This document shows positions 1-7,587 of a stretch of 47,924 nt of DNA, one piece after another. Position 1 is the stretch's first letter, and every line of letters starts with the position of its first letter. The notes under the pieces were generated by a model. The model worked only from the letters and a program-made list of their open reading frames with translations. It searched no databases and was not told the origin of the DNA. The position numbers and the translations under genes were made by a program. Source of the DNA: Candidatus Pullilachnospira intestinigallinarum (lineage in GTDB: Bacteria; Bacillota; Clostridia; Lachnospirales; Lachnospiraceae); assembly GCA_018711275.1 (NCBI GenBank), contig DVIN01000008.1, positions 1 through 47,924 on the forward strand, in the 5' to 3' direction.

Positions 1-148
1 TTAATTCGTGGTCGCGGTATTTCGCATCGAGTTGTTTGCCCTGACGAAGTGTATCAACAACATCATCTAAAAGCGAAAGATCCAGGCCGCGTTTCTTCAT
101 GAGCTTGTAGCTCTTTTTATAAGTGGTGGTGAATTTTACTGTATACAC
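1..148 (-). CDS. YafQ/RelE-family mRNA interferase toxin (C-terminal part outside the window)
   Basis: Only the first 49 codons lie in the window; the gene runs off the left edge. It starts with GTG directly after the antitoxin stop (TAA then GTG), so the two genes are translationally coupled. The visible part has the short basic N-terminal helix of RelE-fold toxins (TYKKSYKLMKKRG) and the YafQ-type motif KYRDHEL, which precedes the catalytic beta-sheet in this family. Members cleave mRNA on the ribosome and are held inactive by the antitoxin. The catalytic His residues of YafQ would lie outside the window, so activity cannot be judged. Family identity is inferred from this partial sequence plus the antitoxin next door. 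Confidence 0.8.
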   Translation of the reverse strand, partial: MYTVKFTTTYKKSYKLMKKRGLDLSLLDDVVDTLRQGKQLDAKYRDHEL

Positions 149-421
149 TTATTCTTCAAGCGCCTTCCGAAGCTCATCCATATTGGTATATCCCTTGACG
201 TCAGGATCACGGGAAATACGTCTGGCTTCCTCCATCGCGTCAAGTGTGCGCTGATTGTAACGGGGCATTTCAACACGAAAAGGAAGGCCGCCTCTTAAAA
301 CACACTGATGGAGGAACAGGTTTACTGCGCCGGACATATCGAGGCCAAGGTCATTAAATAAATCTGTAGCCTGCTTTTTGATATCGGCATCAATTCTGAT
401 TTGAGTAGGTGTTGTAGCCAT
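149..421 (-). CDS. RelB/DinJ-family antitoxin
   Basis: A 90-residue protein with the RelB/DinJ ribbon-helix-helix layout. The N-terminal strand TQIRIDADIKKQAT binds DNA, followed by a helix with DLGLDMSGAVNLFL, the pattern typical of DinJ. The C-terminal part, rich in Glu, Arg and Asp, would wrap the toxin. It lies first in the operon and its stop codon abuts the toxin's GTG. The start ATG has the SD AAAGGCGGTGA about 5 bases upstream. A consensus promoter lies just upstream of it. Antitoxins of this family repress their own promoter, usually together with the toxin; no clear palindrome was identified here beyond the promoter. Confidence 0.88.
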   Translation of the reverse strand: MATTPTQIRIDADIKKQATDLFNDLGLDMSGAVNLFLHQCVLRGGLPFRVEMPRYNQRTLDAMEEARRISRDPDVKGYTNMDELRKALEE

Positions 422-443
422 ATAATCACCGCCTTTCGGTTAG

Positions 444-472
444 ATTATATGATGTTCAGTTTACAATGTCAA
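444..472 (-). promoter_or_regulatory. Consensus sigma-A promoter of the dinJ-yafQ-type operon
   Basis: On the minus strand TTGACA, a 17-base spacer and TATAAT are perfect matches, about 20 bases upstream of the antitoxin ATG. This is one of the strongest promoter matches in the window and fits a self-repressed toxin-antitoxin operon. Confidence 0.85.
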
Positions 473-501
473 TCAAAATAGCAATTATTTGAAGAAAATT
501 A

Positions 502-582
502 ATGGAATTAATGGAAACGGGGTATCAAATGCCTCAAACAATGGAAAGCACGCTACGCGAAGTTTCCATTGTCATGAATTAG
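502..582 (+). pseudogene. Possible 3' remnant of a larger gene (26 codons), uncertain
   Basis: A short frame starting at ATG and ending in TAG just before a strong terminator hairpin. The peptide (starting MELMETGYQM, ending REVSIVMN) resembles the end of a larger protein more than a complete gene, and no SD precedes it. The terminator 5 bases after its stop is the main reason to list it: it may be the tail of a gene lost when the adjacent toxin-antitoxin module arrived. I do not recognise the parent gene. The rest of 483-723 shows nothing else I can support. Confidence 0.2.
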
Positions 583-587
583 TATGG

Positions 588-626
588 GCAGGATTTCGGA
601 AAAATATTTCCGGAATCCTGCTTTTT
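588..626 (+). terminator. Intrinsic terminator
   Basis: A near-perfect hairpin with arms GCAGGATTTCGGAAA and TTTCCGGAATCCTGC, followed directly by TTTTT. No intact gene lies upstream on this strand, so it probably marks the end of a lost or very short transcription unit. Confidence 0.75.
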
Positions 627-723
627 AATATTTCAGAAACAGAACAGAAACGCTTTGCCAATATTGCAGAGGTATTCTTACACCATCGAAAGGAAAACAG
701 CAAAAGGATAAGGAGGAGACCGA

Positions 724-1020
724 ATGGCAAAGTCAAAACTGGTGAAAGCCAATGAAAAAATCGCAGAGAAGGTTGTGGGAGGCTACAAAAAGATCGAGGA
801 AGGAGTGGTCGGCGGCTATAAGAAAATTGAAAATGGGGCTGTTTCCGGTTTCACAAAAATATCAGATGCTTTTGTGGATCAGTATCTGACAAAGGACGGA
901 GAGTCGGTGGAAGAAGCAAAAGCACGGCTGGCCGCGGAGCAGGCGGAGCGGAAAGCGAAGCAGGAGGCACTCCATGTGGCACACCATGAGCCTCACATCG
1001 GCGGCCCGGAGAGAAAATAG
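724..1020 (+). CDS. Small repeat-bearing hypothetical protein
   Basis: A 98-residue charged protein of unknown function with a strong SD (AAGGAGGAGA). The N-terminal half holds three related segments of about 11-12 residues: VVGGYKKIEEG, VVGGYKKIENG and AVSGFTKISDA. This periodicity suggests amphipathic helices that could lie on a membrane or on another protein. The C-terminal half is a Glu/Ala/Lys-rich helix (EEAKARLAAEQAERKAKQEA) ending in a His-rich tail. There is no signal peptide or transmembrane segment. I recognise the general pattern from Lachnospiraceae genomes but not a function. The membrane protein downstream may be co-transcribed. Confidence 0.8.
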   Translation: MAKSKLVKANEKIAEKVVGGYKKIEEGVVGGYKKIENGAVSGFTKISDAFVDQYLTKDGESVEEAKARLAAEQAERKAKQEALHVAHHEPHIGGPERK

Positions 1021-1143
1021 CAGCTATATCGGCCGGAAGAACACAGGCGGCAGTGAAGTCGGGGCTGAACAGTTATGAATATAGAACATAAATGAGTATT
1101 TTGTATGGCTGACCGGACAGCGGCAGCCAGAAAAGGAAGGAAA

Positions 1144-1512
1144 ATGAAAAAGAGCAATTTTGTGGCAATGATTCTGGGAACCATCGGAGGAATTCTGTTT
1201 GCGCTGGGGATGTGTATGGCCCTGATTCCGGAGTGGAACGCGTTCCGCCCCGGGGTGGTGATGGGAGTGATCGGCGCGCTGGTTCTTGTGGTTATGGTGC
1301 TGGTATGGAGAAAAATGGAAAAGAAAAATCACATCCGCCTGTCGGGAAAGGTCATCGGAACCGTCCTTCTGGGGATCGTGGGCGCCCTGCTGCTGGGTGT
1401 GGGCATGTGTCTGACCATGGTGTGGAGCAATATGATTCTGGGAATCGTGATCGGCATTGTGGGGATTGTTGTTCTCCTGTGCCTGATTCCGCTGACAAAG
1501 GGGCTGAAATAA
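1144..1512 (+). CDS. Small four-helix membrane protein of unknown function
   Basis: A 122-residue protein with four hydrophobic segments, at about residues 4-26, 34-54, 69-91 and 95-116. The ATG at 1144 is chosen because GGAAGGAAA sits just upstream and because the protein then opens with a membrane-ready MKKSNF start. An earlier in-frame ATG at 1105 would add a basic 13-residue leader without an SD. The sequence is a tandem of two similar hairpins (GGILFALGMCMALIPEW and GALLLGVGMCLTMVWSN), so it looks like an internal duplication. No catalytic motif is visible. It ends just before a terminator shared with the opposing operon. Confidence 0.78.
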   Translation: MKKSNFVAMILGTIGGILFALGMCMALIPEWNAFRPGVVMGVIGALVLVVMVLVWRKMEKKNHIRLSGKVIGTVLLGIVGALLLGVGMCLTMVWSNMILGIVIGIVGIVVLLCLIPLTKGLK

Positions 1513-1526
1513 GCCGGAGCGTACAG

Positions 1527-1578
1527 AAAGCCATTCCGAAGCAGATCCCGCGGGGCACACTTTGGAATGGCCTTTTTT
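1527..1578. terminator. Bidirectional terminator between convergent genes
   Basis: Arms AAAGCCATTCCGAA and TTTGGAATGGCC with a run of T on the plus side and of A on the other. It lies between the membrane protein (plus) and the stop of the GNAT gene (minus), so it can end both transcripts. Confidence 0.75.
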
Positions 1579-2138
1579 CAGTATTGGTATGGCCTGACAG
1601 GATCCGGTGAAGCCGGATGGTCTCCGATGAGTTTCTCCATCCAGACCATATGATACCAGCGGCCGAATTTCCGGCCACATCTGTAAAATTTACCCACCTC
1701 CGAAAATCCCATATGCCGGTGAAAATCCGCGCTGTTGTTGGTGAGATATTCGTCTTCCGTCTCCGGCACGCCGATGCAGGCGTACAGGTTCTGAATACCC
1801 ATTTCCTTCAGCTTTTCTTCCAGCGCCTCATAAAGCTTTCTGCCCAGACCGTGTCTGCGCATGGCACGGTCCAGATAGATGGTCAGCTCACAGGACCAGT
1901 CGTAGGCGGCTCTCCCCACAAAAGGATGCGCATAGGCATAGCCCAAAATCTTCCCGTCCGCCTCGGCCAACAGATAGGGGTAGCGCCTCATGGTTTCCTC
2001 CATGCGACCCTGAAACTCCTGCAGTGTGGGGATCCGGTATTCAAAGGAAATGGCTGTGTGTTCCACATAGTAAGCGTAAATATCCAGAATCTGCCCGGCG
2101 TCCCCAGGCGCCGCATTTCTGATGATCACTGTGTCCAC
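1578..2138 (-). CDS. GNAT-family N-acetyltransferase (phosphinothricin acetyltransferase-like)
   Basis: A 186-residue acetyltransferase. The acetyl-CoA motif A is RRHGLGRKLYEALEEKL, preceded by the strand CELTIYLD. The opening VIIRNAAPGDAGQILDIYAYYVEHTAISFEY is, in shorter parts (IRNAAPGDAGQI, HTAISFEY), the layout of the PAT/Bar/YncA branch, which acetylates amino groups of amino-acid-like substrates including phosphinothricin or methionine sulfoximine. The start is GTG, supported by GAAGGAGG eight bases upstream. It follows the dehydrogenase by 21 bases on the same strand, so the two probably share a transcript. The true substrate is unknown. Confidence 0.88.
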   Translation of the reverse strand: MDTVIIRNAAPGDAGQILDIYAYYVEHTAISFEYRIPTLQEFQGRMEETMRRYPYLLAEADGKILGYAYAHPFVGRAAYDWSCELTIYLDRAMRRHGLGRKLYEALEEKLKEMGIQNLYACIGVPETEDEYLTNNSADFHRHMGFSEVGKFYRCGRKFGRWYHMVWMEKLIGDHPASPDPVRPYQY

Positions 2139-2159
2139 AGGATGCGCCTCCTTCGTACT

Positions 2160-3101
2160 TTAGATGGCATTGCGCTGTTTCCCGTCCAGCCAGGAATACA
2201 GGTTTTCAAATACGATTTCCGCCCGCTGTTCCAGGGATTCCACAGACGCGAAGGCGATGTGGGGCGTCACGATGGTGTTGGGGGTGTGAAGCAGCGGATG
2301 ATCAGCCGGCAGCGGAGGCTCTTTGTCGAAGACGTCGCAGGCGGCTCCGGCAATCTCTCCATGACGCAGGGCACAGGCCAGGGCTTCCTGATCGGCCACG
2401 TCGCCTCTGGCGGTGTTGATGAGAATGGCGCTCTGCTTCATCCGGGCCAGCTGTTCCCTGCCGATCATTCCCCTGGTTTCCTCGGTGAGCGGGCAGTGCA
2501 GCGACACGATATCCGACTGCGCAAGCAGTTCCGGAAGGGATACTTGGCGGTCAATGGACGGATCCGAGACCCTGCTTCTGTTAAAGGCCAGTACCGTACA
2601 GCCGAAGGCTTTGCACAGAGCGGCAACCCTTTTTCCGATCGCTCCGGCGCCCACAATGCCTACGGTTTTTCCGCACAGCAGATTTCCGATGAGACCATCC
2701 TTTGTTCCGCCGCTGCGGCAGCGCTCCTGGGTGGCCTCCACATTCCGAAGCAGCTGAATCATAAAGCTGACGCACAGTTCGGCGACGGCCTGTGTGGCAT
2801 AGCCGGAGGCATTGCTGATGGCAATCCCCCGCTCTTTTGCCGCGGCTACGGGAATGTGATCCACGCCGGTGAAAGCCACATCAATAAATTTGAGGTTTTC
2901 GGACCCGCGGATGACAGATTCATCCAGCGGCATATTGGCCAGCATGATCACGTCCGCTGTGCGGCACCGCTCCAGCTGAATCCCGGGATCCGTATTTTTC
3001 TCATAAGTTATCAGGGTGTGGCCCATTTCCTGAAGGCGTGCCCGGTGTTTTTCCATAACGGCGCAAGAAACGCCCAGACTTTCCAGTAATACGATCTGCA
3101 T
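2160..3101 (-). CDS. D-isomer-specific 2-hydroxyacid dehydrogenase
   Basis: A 313-residue NAD(P)-dependent dehydrogenase of the D-2-hydroxyacid (phosphoglycerate/hydroxypyruvate) family. The Rossmann motif GIVGAGAIGKRVA sits near the middle. The catalytic Arg-Glu-His set fits NTARGDVADQEAL (Arg), the Glu in CDVFDKEPPLP, and VTPHIAFAS (His). It reduces a 2-oxoacid to a D-2-hydroxyacid or the reverse; the substrate is not readable from the sequence. The ATG at 3101 has GGAGG seven bases upstream; the upstream extension lacks an SD and is low-complexity. It is first in a two-gene operon with the GNAT gene. Confidence 0.9.
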   Translation of the reverse strand: MQIVLLESLGVSCAVMEKHRARLQEMGHTLITYEKNTDPGIQLERCRTADVIMLANMPLDESVIRGSENLKFIDVAFTGVDHIPVAAAKERGIAISNASGYATQAVAELCVSFMIQLLRNVEATQERCRSGGTKDGLIGNLLCGKTVGIVGAGAIGKRVAALCKAFGCTVLAFNRSRVSDPSIDRQVSLPELLAQSDIVSLHCPLTEETRGMIGREQLARMKQSAILINTARGDVADQEALACALRHGEIAGAACDVFDKEPPLPADHPLLHTPNTIVTPHIAFASVESLEQRAEIVFENLYSWLDGKQRNAI

Positions 3102-3159
3102 ATCATATCCTCCTCGTTTTGTTGGTGGAAATCCCCGGGGATTCCCGCCGGTATTTTTT

Positions 3160-3188
3160 AGTATATACTTCTTTTGGTTATAAGTAAA
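3160..3188 (-). promoter_or_regulatory. Promoter of the dehydrogenase-GNAT operon
   Basis: On the minus strand TTTACT, a 17-base spacer and TATACT lie about 60 bases upstream of the dehydrogenase ATG. The leader between contains a perfect 14-bp palindrome (AATCCCCGGGGATT, 3130-3143) that could be an operator. Confidence 0.55.
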
Positions 3189-3347
3189 ATGAAATCTTCC
3201 CGGCGCGGGATTTAATAATTTAGAAACATTAGATAAATATTGCAGAAACAAAACCATGGTATCCTGACGGTAAAAATGGCCCCGGGTTTCGGAAATATAC
3301 CGGGAAGCGACGGAAAAGGGAGCGCGAAGACGGGAAAGGAGCAGAGG

Positions 3348-4019
3348 ATGATACGGATTCTTGTGGTGGAGGATGAGGAAAAGCTGAATCGGATTGTATG
3401 CACATACCTGAATGACAACGGATTTGAGACAAAAGGGTGTCTGGACGCGGAGGAGGTTTATACGGCCATGTACCATCAGGTTTACGATCTGATTATCTCG
3501 GATATTATGATGCCCCGGATCGACGGGTTTGAGTTTGCCCGGGCAGTGCGGAAGGTCAATGAAAAAATTCCCATTCTGTTCATGTCGGCCAGGGATGATC
3601 TTCCTTCCAAACAGAAAGGTTTCCGGCTGGGCATTGACGATTATATGGTGAAGCCCATTGAGCTGGATGAACTGGTCCTCCGTGTCCGGGCGCTTTTAAG
3701 GAGAGCCAATATTGAGACGGAACGGAAAATCACGGTGGGAAATCTGATCCTGGACGCTGACGGGCTGAGCGCTGAGGTAGACGGGGAGGAAATCAATCTG
3801 ACCACCAGGGAGTTTCAGATTATTTATAAGCTGTTGTCTTACCCGAAAAAGACTTTTTCCCGGGCCCAGCTGATGGATGAATTCTGGGATATCGACAGTG
3901 ATACCAGCCTGCGGGCGGTGGACGTATATATGACAAAACTGAGAAATAAACTGTCCGGCTGTGATGGATTTCAACTGGTGACGGTGCGCGGGCTGGGTTA
4001 TAAGGCGGTGCTGGTATGA
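3348..4019 (+). CDS. OmpR-family response regulator
   Basis: A 223-residue two-domain regulator. The receiver domain has the acidic pair in VVEDEEK, the phosphorylation site D52 in IISDIMMPRIDGF, and the conserved Lys in YMVKPIE. The winged-helix output domain follows (LTTREFQIIYKLL, then RAVDVYMTKLRNKL and VRGLGYKAV). The start ATG has GAAAGGAGCAGAGG upstream. It overlaps the kinase start by four bases (ATGA), so the pair is coupled. Its kinase is interrupted by a stop codon, so this regulator may lack its normal phosphodonor. Confidence 0.93.
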   Translation: MIRILVVEDEEKLNRIVCTYLNDNGFETKGCLDAEEVYTAMYHQVYDLIISDIMMPRIDGFEFARAVRKVNEKIPILFMSARDDLPSKQKGFRLGIDDYMVKPIELDELVLRVRALLRRANIETERKITVGNLILDADGLSAEVDGEEINLTTREFQIIYKLLSYPKKTFSRAQLMDEFWDIDSDTSLRAVDVYMTKLRNKLSGCDGFQLVTVRGLGYKAVLV

Positions 4020-5107
4020 GAAAACAGGAACAAAAGGGAGAGAGAATCATCAGGAACAGTCTGTTTCCTGTTTCCCTTTTCGGTATTTTTCTGGGTGTTC
4101 TGCTTTTGATGTCGGGAATCCATGTGGGCCTGGTGGTGCTGATGAACAGGCTTCAGTGGAACGATCTGATCCAGATACTGGTTCCGGTGGTTTACTGGGG
4201 AATGGTGGCCGTGGGGCTTACATTTTTTACCAGAAAGAAAATACGGGATACCTATGAGGCGCCGCTGCACCGGCTGGCCAGGGCAACGCGGAAAGTGGCG
4301 GGCGGGGATTTCTCCGTATATGTACCGACGGTTCATGCGGGAAACAGACTGGATTACCTGGATGTGATGATTCTGGACTTTAATAAGATGGTGGAAGAAC
4401 TGGGAAGTGTGGAAACTCTGAAAACGGATTTTGTTTCAAATGTATCGCACGAAATGAAAACTCCCATCGCCGTAATAAAAAACTATGCGGAGCTGCTGCA
4501 GACGGGCTGCGGAACCGGAGAGGAACGGGAAGAATACGCCAGGAATATTCAGGAAGCGGCAGATCGCCTTTCCGCGCTGATCAGCAATATTCTGAAGCTG
4601 AACAAGCTGGAAAATCAGAGCATTGCCCCGGAGGTTGAAAGCTATGATCTGTGCGGCCAGCTGGAGTCCTGTATCCTTCAATATGAAGAACTGTGGGATG
4701 AAAAAGAACTGGAACTGGATGTGGATATTGAGGAGCGGGCGACTGTGCAGGCGGACAGAAATCTTATGGAAGTTGTATGAAATAATCTGATTTCCAATGC
4801 CATTAAATTTACCCGGCCGGGAGGGACGGTGGCGATCCGCCAGAGGACGGCGGACGGCCGGGTGGAAGTCGCAGTTTCGGATACCGGCTGTGGCATGAGC
4901 CGGGAATGTATGCGGCATATTTTTGACAAATTTTATCAGGGGGATACATCCCACGCCAGGGAAGGAAACGGCCTTGGCCTGGCCCTGGTGAAGCGGATCC
5001 TGGATCTGATGAACGGGGAAATTACCGTTGTCAGCCGCGAGGGCCAGGGGAGTACCTTCACCGTAAGGCTTCCGCTGGCGGAAAAATCGGAATATCAGGA
5101 GGGATAA
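4016..5107 (+). pseudogene. Sensor histidine kinase interrupted by an in-frame TGA
   Basis: The reading frame is that of a 363-residue kinase with two membrane segments (about residues 14-44 and 53-72), a HAMP-like linker, HisKA with H145 in VSNVSHEMKTP, and a full HATPase domain ([29 protein letters not shown]). Codon 255 (4778-4780) is TGA where the family has TGG: the frame reads LMEVV-stop-NNLISNA, and Trp normally precedes the N-box Asn. No frameshift is present; one base change separates this from an intact gene. As written, the product stops after the dimerisation domain and cannot bind ATP. A GTG at 4829 after GGGAGGG could permit weak restart of an ATPase fragment. A sequencing error is possible. 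Confidence 0.85.
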
Positions 5108-5110
5108 AAG

Positions 5111-5671
5111 TTGCAGAACAGCGAAAAAAGAGGCAGAGAATTTATCGCCTATGAATATAAAGAGGTGACGGCCGATCCGGGACAGATCTCCTTTTTCATC
5201 GACGGCTATGAGAATTTCGGATGGAAAGTGGATGAAAATATCCCGCAGGGTTATCTGGAAGAGGCCCCTCCGGGCGCTATGCGCAGAAAGAATACGATCC
5301 GGCTGAAGAGAGATCGGAAAATCATGAACAAAGCAGAGCTTACCAGGCTGCAGCGGAATTTTGAGGCCTGTGTGGCGGAGATCGGACATCTGGAAAAGGA
5401 AAAAACGTCCCATCCCACCATACTGGCCATAACCGTGGGGATCGTGGGAACTGCTTTCATGGCCGGCTCCACTTTTGCGGTGACGGCGTCCCCGCCCCAT
5501 ATCGCGCTGTGCGTGATCCTGGCAATCCCGGGATTTCTGGGATGGATTCTGCCATATTTTCTGTACAAAAGCGGTGTGAGCCGGAAGACCCGGAAGCTTA
5601 CGCCTCTGATCGAAGAAAAATACGATGAAATTTATGAAATCTGTGAAAAGGGCAGCAAACTGCTGAACTGA
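5111..5671 (+). CDS. Two-segment membrane protein of unknown function, in the two-component operon
   Basis: A 186-residue protein with a cytoplasmic N-terminal part (EFIAYEYKEV), a coiled region (NKAELTRLQRNFEACVAE), two membrane helices at about residues 102-122 and 130-152, and a charged C-terminal tail. The start appears to be TTG at 5111, three bases after the kinase stop, with AGGAGGG seven bases upstream; no later ATG near the beginning has a comparable SD. Position suggests an accessory or output protein of the regulator. I do not recognise a named family. It ends about 50 bases before a strong convergent terminator. Confidence 0.75.
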   Translation: MQNSEKRGREFIAYEYKEVTADPGQISFFIDGYENFGWKVDENIPQGYLEEAPPGAMRRKNTIRLKRDRKIMNKAELTRLQRNFEACVAEIGHLEKEKTSHPTILAITVGIVGTAFMAGSTFAVTASPPHIALCVILAIPGFLGWILPYFLYKSGVSRKTRKLTPLIEEKYDEIYEICEKGSKLLN

Positions 5672-5718
5672 GAGGAGAAAAGCGCAAACGTTCAGCTTTC
5701 CGGCCGCACGGTTACGAA

Positions 5719-5775
5719 AAAGAAGCATGATACTCAGAACGGTGAGGGAGTTCTGAATATCATGCTTCTTTGTTT
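5719..5775. terminator. Bidirectional terminator
   Basis: Long hairpin with arms AAGAAGCATGATA and TATCATGCTTCTT, with A residues on the 5' side and T-rich sequence on the 3' side. The loop carries a second small stem (TCAGAAC/GTTCTGA). It separates the two-component operon from the converging DUF368 gene. Confidence 0.85.
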
Positions 5776-5805
5776 TCCGGTCGCAGGCATTGGCCGGTCC
5801 GTTTT

Positions 5806-6651
5806 CTATTCCACGGTCACCCGGCTGTTGAATTTGTCCAGAAGGAGCGCGATGACAACGCCCACAACGATGCAGACGATGTTGACCACAGCCGCGCCTG
5901 CCTCGGCAAATCCGGAAACAGGGATGATCATGATCGTGGCCGCCACAACGATGCCGATGATGCCGTGGAAGGCAAAGGAGTAAAAATGATCGAACAGAGC
6001 GTTGATGGCCTTTGCCAGACAGATCACCGTCACCAGCGCGCCGATTCCTCCCGGAATCAGGACATTCAGGTCAAAATGTCCGATGCCGTCCACAAAGGGG
6101 GTGTAAAGGCCCATGGGCATCAGCAGGGTGGAAAAGCTCATGCCCGGCGCAATCACGCTGAGCGCCAGACAGAATCCGCAGAACAGATACCAGAAAAAGT
6201 TGGGGGTAACTTCCACGGAGGTGAGCTTCAGACCGAACAGGATCAGAAAAACAGCGCACATGCAGACCAGCAGAGAAATCCAGGAGCCGGTACTGCGTCC
6301 CTGCTCGCCGGCTTCCCGGAACAGAGAGGGCAGCATCCCCGCAATCAGGCCGATAAACAGGCAGACGGAGGGATCCGGATACTTCTCCAGGAAGAAGGAC
6401 AGCAGGTTCGCCACGCCCAGGAAACCGATAACGCCGCCGATGAATACCGGGATCAGCTTGGGAACATGGGTTTTAAAATTGGCAAAAGGGTTCGACAGAA
6501 GCTCCATGATGGGCTTGTAGATGCCGAAGATTACGCTGAGCACACCTCCGGAGATACCGGGAAGCACAGCGCCCAGACCAATCAGTGCCCCCTGCAGGAT
6601 CCGATAGACGAACTGCAGGGGAGAGGTTTTGCTTTTTTGATTTTGACTCAT
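5806..6651 (-). CDS. DUF368 (PopT-type) membrane protein, probable polyprenyl-phosphate transporter
   Basis: A 281-residue protein with about eight membrane helices. Two repeated signature segments mark DUF368: GALIGLGAVLPGISGGVL near the N terminus and FCLALSVIAPGMSFSTLL in the middle, the paired PG[IM]SxG/S loops of the inverted repeat. DUF368 proteins (PopT) are known from published work as undecaprenyl-phosphate translocases that return the lipid carrier to the cytoplasmic face for wall synthesis. The start ATG has GAAAGGAT upstream at a slightly long spacing, and the gene has its own promoter. The next gene upstream encodes a protein of the other superfamily implicated in the same job. 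Confidence 0.9.
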   Translation of the reverse strand: MSQNQKSKTSPLQFVYRILQGALIGLGAVLPGISGGVLSVIFGIYKPIMELLSNPFANFKTHVPKLIPVFIGGVIGFLGVANLLSFFLEKYPDPSVCLFIGLIAGMLPSLFREAGEQGRSTGSWISLLVCMCAVFLILFGLKLTSVEVTPNFFWYLFCGFCLALSVIAPGMSFSTLLMPMGLYTPFVDGIGHFDLNVLIPGGIGALVTVICLAKAINALFDHFYSFAFHGIIGIVVAATIMIIPVSGFAEAGAAVVNIVCIVVGVVIALLLDKFNSRVTVE

Positions 6652-6686
6652 AAATATGGAATCCTTTCTTTGTGCAATTCCTCCTG

Positions 6687-6715
6687 ATTATACTCCCTTT
6701 GCCTGGGGTTTTCAA
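6687..6715 (-). promoter_or_regulatory. Promoter of the DUF368 gene
   Basis: On the minus strand TTGAAA, a 17-base spacer and TATAAT lie in the 86-bp gap after the VTT gene, about 36 bases upstream of the DUF368 ATG. DUF368 can therefore be expressed apart from its neighbour. Confidence 0.7.
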
Positions 6716-6737
6716 GCGCAAAGACCCGACTGTCACG

Positions 6738-7376
6738 CTATCCGATCAGATTCTGAATGAAGTCCCACTGGATCAGGTTGGCGAAAAACAGGCTGTACAG
6801 CAGCAGGCACCAGGGTTTCAGGGTGAGAATGATAATGGTAAATTTTTTCGCGGAAATAGCGGTCAGACCTGCCAGAAAGCAGATCAGATCGTCCGGCGCC
6901 ACCGGAAGAAAGATGGTCAGGATCAGAAACCACAGAAATCCCTTTTTCTGTGTCCAGTGATAATATTTATCATAGGCGGCAGGAGAAACGTGTCTCCGTA
7001 CGAAGGATGCCCCGTATCTTCTGGCCAGATAAAAGGCCAGCAGAGAACCGATGCTGATGCCGATGTAGTTGCAGAGAAATCCTCCTGCCCACCCGAACAG
7101 CACGGCCCCGGCCGCATAGCCCACCACGGACGGCAGGATGGGAAGCACCACCTGGGACAGCTGCACCAGAATCAGGATCAGCGGCCCGAACATACCGAAA
7201 CTTCCTATGTATTCCTGAAAGCTTTCGATGGAATTGAAATGGCCGTCCAGAAAGCTTTTCACCAGAATGGCGGACAAAAGCAGAAGAAAGGCCAGGATTG
7301 CATACTGACAGACCTTCTGCCAGGATATGCCTTTTTTCTGCTTTACCGTATCGATTGTTGTATCAGAACCTGTCAT
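6738..7376 (-). CDS. VTT-domain (TVP38/TMEM64, DedA superfamily) membrane protein
   Basis: A 212-residue membrane protein with a cytoplasmic start, a first helix at about 22-42 and the VTT (SNARE-associated) core. The core signatures are GYAAGAVLFGWAGGFLCNY, GSLLAFYLARRYG, and FLPVAPDDLICFLAGL, with the acidic pair and Pro residues of the re-entrant loops. DedA-superfamily proteins flip polyprenyl phosphates (UptA) or phospholipids (TMEM41/VMP1). The ATG at 7376 is preferred over a TTG two codons earlier because AGGAGGG is then eight bases upstream. It lies upstream of DUF368 on the same strand. The TVP38 branch is not the UptA branch, so equal function is inference. Confidence 0.88.
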   Translation of the reverse strand: MTGSDTTIDTVKQKKGISWQKVCQYAILAFLLLLSAILVKSFLDGHFNSIESFQEYIGSFGMFGPLILILVQLSQVVLPILPSVVGYAAGAVLFGWAGGFLCNYIGISIGSLLAFYLARRYGASFVRRHVSPAAYDKYYHWTQKKGFLWFLILTIFLPVAPDDLICFLAGLTAISAKKFTIIILTLKPWCLLLYSLFFANLIQWDFIQNLIG

Positions 7377-7587
7377 AACCAAACCCTCCTACTATCATAA
7401 AAATCGCCCGGCAGCGCGTCTGCCTGTCCGGAAACAGGAATATCAGATATAGTATGCCCCTTCGCCGCTATGGCAATACCTGTACAGCGGACAATGGGCC
7501 GCTATGTTGCCGGCAGATGATCACCAGCTCTTTGATGATGCCATTATAGACCGGCTATATTGAAATTTGCGTAATAAAATTCTTAAG

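Noticed and set aside
489-755. 88-codon open frame across the terminator at 588-626
   Set aside because: It runs through a strong terminator hairpin, has no SD and overlaps the start of a well-supported gene.
3240-3347. Upstream extension of the first response regulator
   Set aside because: The in-frame codons before 3348 lack an SD and do not belong to the receiver fold; the ATG at 3348 has GAAAGGAGCAGAGG.
4778-4780. TGA read as tryptophan genome-wide
   Set aside because: Several intact genes here end with TGA, including dedicated overlaps of the ATGA type, so TGA is a normal stop codon.
4780-4830. Frameshift in the histidine kinase
   Set aside because: The downstream half is in the same frame; the lesion is a stop codon, not an indel.
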